DNA of 46,103 nt from Bacteroidota bacterium (GTDB lineage: Bacteria > Bacteroidota > Bacteroidia > Chitinophagales > BACL12): NCBI GenBank assembly GCA_016124275.1, contig WGOA01000075.1, positions 1 to 46,103 on the forward strand, read 5' to 3'. Within the stretch, counting starts at the first letter, position 1. Every line of letters begins with the position of its first letter. Positions 36,583 through 43,711 of the stretch are shown here, in pieces. A program made the position numbers and the translations under genes. Under the pieces are notes generated by a model. That model searched no databases, was not told the DNA's origin, and saw only the letters and a list, made by a program, of their open reading frames with translations.

Positions 36583-37811
36583 GGTTGCGCGTTGTCTTTA
36601 GGGAAAGTCAAGAGCAGGTTGCGGTAGTACTCGTTTTGCTTCTTGCGCAGCTCAATTTCACGGGGAAGACCTTCGGTGATGGAGGTGGTCAGGGTGTCGA
36701 ATTTGTCTAGGATTGCGACGATGCGGGCTTGTTCGGCGAGGGGGGGGAGGGGGATTTTAAACTCACTCAGTTTATCACCATGTACTCGTATGACTTTGGT
36801 GCCAGTGCGGTTTCGTATTTTGAAATCGAAGAATGTCGGGGTTTGAAGATAATAGGCTATGTATTTTGGATTTTGGTCATGTTTGAAAATGTAAGTCTCT
36901 CCACTTACACAAATTTCATCTTCACCTAGCCAAACTAATGACTTGCAGACATCTTCAATGTTTTCGGAGGTGGTAGCAATGACTATATCACCTTTCTGTG
37001 CTTTTCTTAGTTTCATTGCCGCAGATTGTGACACAAATGATTTTGTATTGTAAGCGTGGTTTCCATAAAAGGTATATATTTGACCATAGTGTATGCATCC
37101 GATTCCTTTATCCATCAGGTCACTCTTTTGTAAGCCACTCCCTCTGACGAACTTTCCAAACTCTCCCATGGCCTTCCATTCCACCTCACCCTCTTCAAAA
37201 GTGAGCAGTTTGTCGCGGTAGTAGACGTATTGTTTTTTGCGCGCAGTAAGCTCCGCAGTAAGCTCCGCAGTAAGCTCCGTAAAGGTGTCCAGAATACGGA
37301 CTATTTCGATTTGGATTTCAAGGGGGGGTATGGGGAAAGGAAACTTCTTAAAGCCAGCCATATCAACGGCTGCAAAATTACCTAATATAAGGTTGTTCTT
37401 GCACCAAATAGATAAAACATAACAGAAATAAAATACATACTTAATATCTAATTTATCTGCGTACTCTTTCTTTAGATTTAGGTTAGTGAAACGTTGATTT
37501 GATATGTGTGGAACTGTAATTAAAGCGTGCTCGCCAATCGTTGCCGATGTAGCCATAATGATTGAGTTAGCCGAAAACAGTTTGCCAGATTTTACTGCAT
37601 TACTATTTATGTGTTGAATCGAATCATTGAGAATTCTACCATTTGACCTGATATCCTCCATTCTAAACCAAGGAATAGTTCCATCCAACCAATATTTCTG
37701 ATTTGACTTTGCTGGAGTATATCCATTCTTCAAATCAAACACATGCATAAGTGGCTTCCATTCCACACTTACCTTGGTTGTAAGATCGAGAAACGAACCT
37801 AATGAGCTCAT
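36579..37811 (-). CDS. hsdS: Type I restriction enzyme, S (specificity) subunit
   Basis: A 410-residue subunit with two target-recognition domains (about 15-160 and 215-355), each followed by a long conserved helix ([38 protein letters not shown]). The helix spacer after the first domain contains three ELTA units (residues 179-190) and continues with [16 protein letters not shown], closely resembling EcoR124I as I recall it. The C-terminus ends like that of EcoR124I as well ([26 protein letters not shown]). So this is a type IC system that should recognise a bipartite target whose gap length is set by the repeats. The target sequence cannot be predicted. Coupled by ATGA overlaps to hsdM before and hsdR after. 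Confidence 0.94.
   Translation of the reverse strand: MSSLGSFLDLTTKVSVEWKPLMHVFDLKNGYTPAKSNQKYWLDGTIPWFRMEDIRSNGRILNDSIQHINSNAVKSGKLFSANSIIMATSATIGEHALITVPHISNQRFTNLNLKKEYADKLDIKYVFYFCYVLSIWCKNNLILGNFAAVDMAGFKKFPFPIPPLEIQIEIVRILDTFTELTAELTAELTARKKQYVYYRDKLLTFEEGEVEWKAMGEFGKFVRGSGLQKSDLMDKGIGCIHYGQIYTFYGNHAYNTKSFVSQSAAMKLRKAQKGDIVIATTSENIEDVCKSLVWLGEDEICVSGETYIFKHDQNPKYIAYYLQTPTFFDFKIRNRTGTKVIRVHGDKLSEFKIPLPPLAEQARIVAILDKFDTLTTSITEGLPREIELRKKQNEYYRNLLLTFPKDNAQP
37242..37277 (-). repeat. Three exact 12-bp repeats in hsdS
   Basis: The plus-strand unit CGCAGTAAGCTC occurs at 37242-37253, 37254-37265 and 37266-37277. On the coding strand each unit encodes E-L-T-A. In the EcoR124 family, gain or loss of one such unit changes the target gap by one base pair. 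Confidence 0.95.
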
Positions 37812-39355
37812 GCTTCAATCTCTGAGATAATAGCACCAATGTCCCTCCTTAGCCGGTCAATCTTCTCAACGGTCATCTTGATCTCCTCATTCAACACCGC
37901 GATATCCACCTTCTCTCGGTTTTCCCTGGCTTCCACATAGGAGCTTACCGAAAGGTTGTAGCTGTTCGCCGCGATGTCCTTGTGTTCAACGGATTTGGCC
38001 ACGTGTGGAACATCCTCCCTTTGGTCAAAGAGTTCCATGATGTGCTCAATATGGGCTTCACTGAGCACATTGTTGTTGGTCTCCTTCCTAAAGAAGTCGG
38101 GACCACTCGCGTCGATGAACTGGGTTTTCGTGTCGCTCTTGTGCTTCGAAAGCACCAGGATGTTTACCGCAATAGTGGTGCCGAAAAACAGGTTGGGTGC
38201 CAAAGAGATGACCGTTTCTACCACATTGATATCAATCAGGTATTGTCGGATTTTCTGTTCAGCGCCACCCCGATAGAAAATACCTGGGAAGCACACGATT
38301 GCGGCTCGTCCTTTGCTGGAAAGGTAATTGAGTGCGTGCAACACAAAGGCAAAGTCAGCTTTTGACTTAGGGGCTAACACACCGGCAGGAGCGAATCGCT
38401 CATCGTTGATCAGCGTAGGATCATCACTTCCAATCCAGTTGACGGAGTAGGGCGGGTTAGAGACGATAGCGTCGAAGGGCTTTTGGTTATTAAAATGGGG
38501 TTCCAGCAATGTGTTGCCCAGCGCCAAATCAAACTTGTCATAATTGATGTTGTGCAGGAACATGTTCATCCGGGCCAGGTTGTAGGTGGTGTGGTTGATC
38601 TCCTGCCCGTAGAAGCCATCTTCAATGATGTGGTTATCAAAGTGCTTCTTCGCCTGCAGAAGCAGTGAGCCGGAACCCGCCGCGGGATCGTAAATTTTGT
38701 TGACCGATGCCTGCTTGTGCATGGCCAATTGGGCAATCAGCTTGGAGACATGTTGCGGGGTAAAAAACTCGCCACCGGACTTGCCGGCATTCGCTGCATA
38801 GTTGGAAATGAGGAATTCGTAGGCATCGCCGAAAAGGTCAATCTGATTTTCCTCAAAACGGCCAAAATTGAGTCCTGCAACGCCCTTGAGCACAGCAGCA
38901 AGTCGGCTGTTCTTATCCTTAACCGTGTTTCCCAGTCGGTTCGAGGTTGTGTCGAAGTCGGCAAACAGACCTTTGATGTCGTGTTCTGACGGGTAGCCAT
39001 TGGCTGAACTTTCAATGGCAGTAAAAATGGCCTTGAGTTCGGTATTGAGATTCTCGTTACTGTTGGCTTTTGCGACTACGGTCTCAAATAGCTGGCTGGG
39101 ATAGATGAAATAGCCTTTGGTCTTGACGGCATCGTCTTTGAGTTCCGAGGTAATGACGGAATCGGACAGCTTGGCGTAGTTGATCGATACATCTCCGGCT
39201 TCAATATAGACTTTGAAGTTCTCGCTGATGAAGCGGTAAAAGAGCGTTCCGAGCACAAACTGCTTGAAGTCCCAACCGTCAACAGACCCCCGCACATCGT
39301 TGGCGATTTTCCAGATTTGGGATTGTAATTCAGCGCGTTGTTGGAGACTGGACAT
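37808..39355 (-). CDS. hsdM: Type I restriction enzyme, M (adenine methyltransferase) subunit
   Basis: A 515-residue N6-adenine methyltransferase. It has an N-terminal helical domain ([20 protein letters not shown]), the SAM-binding motif [10 protein letters not shown] (223-232), [17 protein letters not shown], and the catalytic NPPY (300-303). A C-terminal helix contacts HsdS ([20 protein letters not shown]). With HsdS it methylates host DNA; with HsdR it forms the restriction complex. It is first in the hsdM-hsdS-hsdR operon. The 113 bp between moeA and hsdM likely contain the promoter, but I see no clear Bacteroidota consensus there. Confidence 0.96.
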   Translation of the reverse strand: MSSLQQRAELQSQIWKIANDVRGSVDGWDFKQFVLGTLFYRFISENFKVYIEAGDVSINYAKLSDSVITSELKDDAVKTKGYFIYPSQLFETVVAKANSNENLNTELKAIFTAIESSANGYPSEHDIKGLFADFDTTSNRLGNTVKDKNSRLAAVLKGVAGLNFGRFEENQIDLFGDAYEFLISNYAANAGKSGGEFFTPQHVSKLIAQLAMHKQASVNKIYDPAAGSGSLLLQAKKHFDNHIIEDGFYGQEINHTTYNLARMNMFLHNINYDKFDLALGNTLLEPHFNNQKPFDAIVSNPPYSVNWIGSDDPTLINDERFAPAGVLAPKSKADFAFVLHALNYLSSKGRAAIVCFPGIFYRGGAEQKIRQYLIDINVVETVISLAPNLFFGTTIAVNILVLSKHKSDTKTQFIDASGPDFFRKETNNNVLSEAHIEHIMELFDQREDVPHVAKSVEHKDIAANSYNLSVSSYVEARENREKVDIAVLNEEIKMTVEKIDRLRRDIGAIISEIEA

Positions 39356-39468
39356 TGGTAATGCTACGGCGTAATGAGGTTGGGTTGATCAGGTACCAAG
39401 GACCCAAACATCCAAAACCTAACCGAACAATCCTAATTTCTTTAGCGAATAAATATAATAAATAATAC

Positions 39469-40821
39469 TCACAACCAATGCACCGTCACCAGATCGCCTG
39501 CCTGGTATTCCACCACCCCTTCGGGCAACACGAGCAACGCATTGGCGTCTGCCAATGAGCGCAGTTGGTAACTATCCTGCCCTTCCAACGGATAAACCAG
39601 CCCATCCTTAACCACCACCCGCTCAAAAGCTGCACGGGGGGCGTTTTTCCGCAACGGTGCAGCAATGGGCAATTGCGTGCTGATTATTCCCGGTTCACTA
39701 AACCCCATCAGGGTTCGAAGGGCGGTGCGGGCGTACTCCCAGAAGCAAACCAACGTACTGGCAGGGTTGCCGGGTAGGCCAAAGACGAATACTTCGCGGT
39801 TGTGCACTGTGCTGCGTGACATTTCCGCGCTGGCCGATTCGTCCGCAAGGCCTTTAGCATCTGAGGGTGTAAGGGCATTCACCCCCACCCTGCCGAAGAA
39901 CAAGGGCATCCCGGGCTTCTGGGCTACGCGGTAAAACACTTCCTCCACCCCGGCCTGGCGCAGGGCGCGGCCGCTGAAGTCGTAGTCGCCGACGGAGATG
40001 CCACCGCAGAGTAGGAGGACATCGGAAACCGCCAACTCCTCTTCCAGCGCCTGAACGATGTCGGCTTCGCGGTCGGGAAGGTGGCGGGTGCGCACTTCAG
40101 GAATGCCTAACGCGGCGACGGCGGCGAGCAGGGCGATGGTGTTGCTTTCGTAGATCTGGCCGTGGGCCAAGGGCTGGCCGGGGGCCACAAGTTCGTCGCC
40201 GGAAGACAAAATCGAAACACGGGGTAATCGGTACACAAAGGCTCGGTCCAGGCCGCAGGAGGCCAGCAGACTCAAGGCCCCGGCGTGAAGCAGTTGGCCG
40301 CGCTCCAAAATGCGCTCACCCTGACGGACGGCGCTGCCGGGCTGGCGCATAAAACGGCCGGGCTGGTCGGCCTCGGCGCTGAAACGCACTTGCGGGCCGC
40401 GAGAAGCGGTGGCGGCAGCGGCCTCGACCGCAAATGCCTCGCGCGCAACCGGGCGCTCAGGATCCTGCCCCACCGCTTCTGCCACTTCCTGCCGCACCAC
40501 AGCCCAGGTGCCGGGCGGCAAAGCAGCGCCGGTAAAAACGCGGCGGACCTGGCCGGGTGCAAGCGGCTCGGCGGGCGCGTCGCCGGCGCGGGTTTGGCCA
40601 GCCAGAGTCCAGGCGAAGCTGTGCGGGTCAGCCACCCCGTCCGGCAACGCCCCAATCGCATACCCATCCATGGAACTTTGGGCGAAGGGCGGCAGGTCCA
40701 GTGGCGAGTGCAGGTCAGCTGCCAACACGCGACCGGGCAGCGCAGCGAGCGGAACCCATTCCCCCGGGCCGGGCTTGACAGTGGCCAGCAACAGGGCCTG
40801 CGCTTGTTGAACGGAGATCAT
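39469..40821 (-). CDS. moeA: Molybdopterin molybdenumtransferase
   Basis: A 450-residue enzyme that inserts molybdate into adenylated molybdopterin. It has PPFAQSSMDGYAI, GQTRAGDAPAEPLAPGQVRRVFTGAALPPG, ILSSGDELV, LLLCGGISVGDYDF, FYRVAQKPGMPLFFGR and FGLPGNPAS, then the beta-rich fourth domain. Between FFGR and FGLPGNP there is an insert of about 30 residues (VNALTPSDAKGLADES ... STVHNRE) not seen in MoeA proteins I know. It lies 23 bp downstream of the NUDIX regulator gene on the same strand, so it may be co-transcribed. Confidence 0.94.
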   Translation of the reverse strand: MISVQQAQALLLATVKPGPGEWVPLAALPGRVLAADLHSPLDLPPFAQSSMDGYAIGALPDGVADPHSFAWTLAGQTRAGDAPAEPLAPGQVRRVFTGAALPPGTWAVVRQEVAEAVGQDPERPVAREAFAVEAAAATASRGPQVRFSAEADQPGRFMRQPGSAVRQGERILERGQLLHAGALSLLASCGLDRAFVYRLPRVSILSSGDELVAPGQPLAHGQIYESNTIALLAAVAALGIPEVRTRHLPDREADIVQALEEELAVSDVLLLCGGISVGDYDFSGRALRQAGVEEVFYRVAQKPGMPLFFGRVGVNALTPSDAKGLADESASAEMSRSTVHNREVFVFGLPGNPASTLVCFWEYARTALRTLMGFSEPGIISTQLPIAAPLRKNAPRAAFERVVVKDGLVYPLEGQDSYQLRSLADANALLVLPEGVVEYQAGDLVTVHWL

Positions 40822-40844
40822 GGTCAGGACAATACCTACTCCCC

Positions 40845-41654
40845 CTACACCGCCGGCGTAAAATCGAAGTCGCCCTGGGCGACGGCTTCGTAGCGCTCCA
40901 GGTCAAAGCGGTAGTACTGCGCGGGCTTGTGGGGAACGCCGCGCTGCTTTTCGTCAAGGGGCACCAAAATGCCCTTTTTCAGCATCTTTTTGCGGAAGTT
41001 GCGCTTGTCCAGCTCAACGCGGAGAATGGATTCATAGAGCCGCTGCAACTGGCCCAACGTGAATTTGGGGGGCAAAAGCTCAAAGCCCACCGGACGTTGG
41101 CGAAGGTGGCGCTGCAGGGCGCTCAAGGCTTCGGACACAATGCCGTTGTGGTCAAAAGCCAGCGAAGGGACGGCACCAATGGGGAACCAGTCCACGTTGC
41201 GGGCCCAACTGCTGGGCGTGGGCTCAAAGTCCATGAGCTTGACCAGCGAGTAATACGCCACGGTAATAACGCGGGCATTGGGCTGGTCGCGCATGTAGGT
41301 AAGCCAGGCAATGTCTTCGGCGCGGCGCACCCGATCCGGGTCGCCGAAAGCCTGGAATTGCTCCAGAAAGATGTTCTGCAGGCCGGTTAGCTCGCGCAGC
41401 ACGCGGTAAGCGCCGTTGTCCAGCGATTCGTTATCCAAGATCAGGTTTCCAGGCAAAGCCCAGCTACCAGCAGTGCCCTCGGGGCTCTCCTGGCGCTGAA
41501 TCAACAAAACCTTTAGCTCTTCAAAATCGAAACCGAATATGACGCAATCAACAGAGACGTGGGGGTTAACCTGGGCCTGATTGGCTCCCGGATTAGCCCC
41601 TTCGTGGAGGGGGGGCGAAAGCATGATGACCAAGTAAGGGAAAATCCCGCGCAT
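40845..41654 (-). CDS. NUDIX-domain transcriptional regulator (NrtR/AraR-like)
   Basis: A 269-residue protein. The N-terminal NUDIX domain (VDCVIFGFDFEELKVLLIQRQESP ... GSWALPGNLILDNESLDNGAYRVLRELTGL) has a degenerate NUDIX box (RELTGL in place of REUxEE), so it probably binds rather than hydrolyses its ligand. The C-terminal winged helix (LPPKFTLGQLQRLYESILRVELDKRNFRKKMLKKGILVPL) is typical of the NrtR family, which includes Bacteroides AraR. The start is ATG 41654 or, more likely, ATG 41624, because a palindrome sits at 41667-41689. Inferred target: the divergent pfkA sugar operon and itself. Confidence 0.88.
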   Translation of the reverse strand: MRGIFPYLVIMLSPPLHEGANPGANQAQVNPHVSVDCVIFGFDFEELKVLLIQRQESPEGTAGSWALPGNLILDNESLDNGAYRVLRELTGLQNIFLEQFQAFGDPDRVRRAEDIAWLTYMRDQPNARVITVAYYSLVKLMDFEPTPSSWARNVDWFPIGAVPSLAFDHNGIVSEALSALQRHLRQRPVGFELLPPKFTLGQLQRLYESILRVELDKRNFRKKMLKKGILVPLDEKQRGVPHKPAQYYRFDLERYEAVAQGDFDFTPAV

Positions 41655-41666
41655 TGCAAACCTTGC

Positions 41667-41689
41667 CTAAGTGTACAGATTACACTAAG
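41667..41689. promoter_or_regulatory. Predicted NUDIX-regulator operator
   Basis: CTAAGTGTA and TACACTAAG arms (inner AGTGTA/TACACT perfect, one mismatched pair further out) with a 5-bp spacer, in the gap between the regulator gene and pfkA. The size and symmetry are as expected for NrtR-family operators. It is 12 bp from the regulator start and about 113 bp before pfkA. Confidence 0.5.
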
Positions 41690-41705
41690 TTTGCTCTGAA
41701 AGCGG

Positions 41706-41758
41706 CCCTGAAACCAGGGTTCAACCGAAACAAGGACGGGGCTTTCCCCCTTTCGGTT
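41706..41758 (+). promoter_or_regulatory. Two stacked hairpins in the pfkA leader
   Basis: Hairpin 1 is CCCTG-AAAC-CAGGG (41706-41719). Hairpin 2 has outer arms AACCGAAA and TTTCGGTT (41723-41730, 41751-41758), with an inner GGGG-CTTT-CCCC stem and a 7-nt bulge. They end 44 nt before the pfkA ATG. No T-run follows. They may be part of the transcript leader or extra protein-binding sites. Confidence 0.5.
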
Positions 41759-41802
41759 GCGCAACGCACGGTATCCATTCCCCCGATTTTTACCCTTTTT
41801 GT

Positions 41803-42774
41803 ATGAAAAAAATTGCGGTTTTTACGTCCGGTGGCGATGCTCCGGGCATGAATGCGGCCATCCGGGCCGTGGTCCGGGCTTGCGTGTATTACGGTGTAAC
41901 ACCGGTAGGCATTTTCCAGGGTTATGACGGCATGATCCGCGGCGAGTTCCAGGAAATGAATTCGCGCTCGGTCAGCAACATTATTCAACAGGGCGGAACC
42001 ATCCTAAAGTCGGCGCGCAGCGAAGCTTTTCGCACGGAAGCAGGTAGGGAAATGGCCTTCAATAACCTCTACCGGCACGGCATTGATGGGCTGGTGGCCA
42101 TCGGGGGAAATGGCACGCTCACCGGCGCACATGAGTTTCACAAAAAATACAAGATTCCCGTGGTTGGAATCCCCGCAACCATTGACAATGATCTGGACGG
42201 CACCGACTTTACGCTGGGCTACGACACGGCCACCAACGCGGTGGTTTCAGCCATTGACGTGATCCGCGACACGGCATCTTCGCACAACCGGCTCTTTTTT
42301 ATCGAGGTTATGGGGCGTTACTCGGGTTTTATTGCCTTGCGCAGTGCTATTGCGGCCGGTGCGGAAGCAATGCTCATTCCAGAAGATGACATTGGGCTGG
42401 ACAAGCTCATCGCCGTCTTGGAACGAGGCATGCAGAACAACAAATCGTCCATTTTGGTCATTGTAGCGGAGGCGGGCAAAAGCGGGCGCACCTTTCAAAT
42501 TGCCGAGGAAGTGAACCGCCGTTTCTCTTACTACGAGGCCAAAGTCACCATTTTGGGGCACCTTCAGCGGGGCGGCAGCCCCACGTGTTTTGACCGGGTT
42601 CTGGCCAGCCGATTGGGTGTGGCTGCGATTGAAACGCTGCTGGCAGGAAAGACAGATGTGATGGTTGGCCGAACCGCCCGAAAGGTCAAGGCTACGCCTT
42701 TGAGCAAAATCATCAAGCAAGAAAAAGAAATTGACAAGGAATTGCTTCGGGTAGCGGAGATTCTGGCTATCTAA
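41803..42774 (+). CDS. pfkA: 6-phosphofructokinase
   Basis: A 323-residue glycolytic enzyme that phosphorylates fructose 6-phosphate. It has KIAVFTSGGDAPGMNAAIRAVVR with the GGD loop, PATIDNDLDGTDFTLGYDTA with the catalytic Asp, EVMGRYSGFIAL and ILGHLQRGGSPTCFDRVLASRLG. In the nucleotide-binding motif the usual GGDGS/T reads GGNGTLTG, an Asp-to-Asn change at the metal-binding position. The length suits the bacterial ATP-dependent group. It is first in a three-gene sugar operon and divergent from the NUDIX regulator. Confidence 0.94.
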   Translation: MKKIAVFTSGGDAPGMNAAIRAVVRACVYYGVTPVGIFQGYDGMIRGEFQEMNSRSVSNIIQQGGTILKSARSEAFRTEAGREMAFNNLYRHGIDGLVAIGGNGTLTGAHEFHKKYKIPVVGIPATIDNDLDGTDFTLGYDTATNAVVSAIDVIRDTASSHNRLFFIEVMGRYSGFIALRSAIAAGAEAMLIPEDDIGLDKLIAVLERGMQNNKSSILVIVAEAGKSGRTFQIAEEVNRRFSYYEAKVTILGHLQRGGSPTCFDRVLASRLGVAAIETLLAGKTDVMVGRTARKVKATPLSKIIKQEKEIDKELLRVAEILAI

Positions 42775-42803
42775 AAACGGCCTAATGCCCTAAATTCGCC
42801 CTA

Positions 42804-43661
42804 ATGTTATTGATAGCCGATTCCGGATCAACCAAATGCGACTGGGTGCTCGTCAAAGACGGCAAACCCTTCAAGCGCTTCAGCACCATGGGGTTCAACC
42901 CCTATTTCCACAATGAGGCCGTGATTTCGGGCACCTTGCGCCGCAAGGAACCGCTCTACGATCACCTGGGCGAAATTGAACATGCGTTCTTCTACGGCGC
43001 TGGTTGTTCCACGCCCGAGCTTCAGCAGGTGGTTGCCCGTGGCCTCTATTCCATTCTCCCGAACGCCAAAGTTTACGTGGGCCACGATCTGGAGGCCGCG
43101 GCTTACGCCACCTACAGCGGCGAGCCCGGCATTGCCTGCATTTTGGGCACAGGCTCCAATTCCTGCTTTTTTGATGGCAAAACGGTGAGCGAAGAGGTCC
43201 CCGCCCTGGCCTACATTTTGGGCGACGAGGGCTCCGGTGCCTGGTACGGCAAGCGCCTCCTGGCCGACTTTCTGTACAAGCGCCTGCCTGCCGCCATGAC
43301 CGACGGCCTGCGCGCGGAATTTAAGCTGGACCGCAACGCCATCATGGAAAACGTGTACATGAAGCCGCACGCCAACGTGTACCTTGCTTCGTTCATGCGT
43401 TTTATTTCCACCTTCAAAGAAGAAGCCTACGTGCAGGAATTGATCTTTGAGGGCAACAGCACCTTCCTGAAAACGCACGTCTGCTGCTTTGCCAACTACC
43501 GCGACCTTCCCACCCACTTTGTGGGCTCGGTGGCCTACTACTTCAGCGACATCCTCTACCAGGCAGCCGCAAAGCTCTCCGTTCATGTGGGCACCATCGA
43601 GAAAAAGCCCATTAACGGCCTGGTTACTTATCACCTGGAGCACCAAAAAGAACTGATCTGA
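42804..43661 (+). CDS. BadF/BcrA-type sugar kinase (N-acetylglucosamine kinase-like)
   Basis: A 285-residue protein of the ASKHA (actin-like) ATPase fold. The phosphate-1 motif is LLIADSGSTKCDWVLVKDGK, phosphate-2 is CILGTGSNSCFFDG, and the adenosine-side motif is near YILGDEGSGAWYGKRLL. Relatives phosphorylate N-acetylglucosamine or related sugars. It lies between pfkA (29 bp) and the alpha-glucosidase, so an amino-sugar or glucose kinase role in the same pathway is likely; the exact substrate is uncertain. Confidence 0.85.
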   Translation: MLLIADSGSTKCDWVLVKDGKPFKRFSTMGFNPYFHNEAVISGTLRRKEPLYDHLGEIEHAFFYGAGCSTPELQQVVARGLYSILPNAKVYVGHDLEAAAYATYSGEPGIACILGTGSNSCFFDGKTVSEEVPALAYILGDEGSGAWYGKRLLADFLYKRLPAAMTDGLRAEFKLDRNAIMENVYMKPHANVYLASFMRFISTFKEEAYVQELIFEGNSTFLKTHVCCFANYRDLPTHFVGSVAYYFSDILYQAAAKLSVHVGTIEKKPINGLVTYHLEHQKELI

Positions 43662-43711
43662 CCCCCTCTCCTGCTTCCGCGTTAAAAAATCGCAACCGCA
43701 CCGCAGGTGCC

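Noticed and set aside
37242..37277. CRISPR-like array from the 12-bp repeats
   Set aside because: The units are contiguous with no spacers and encode the known type IC HsdS spacer motif.
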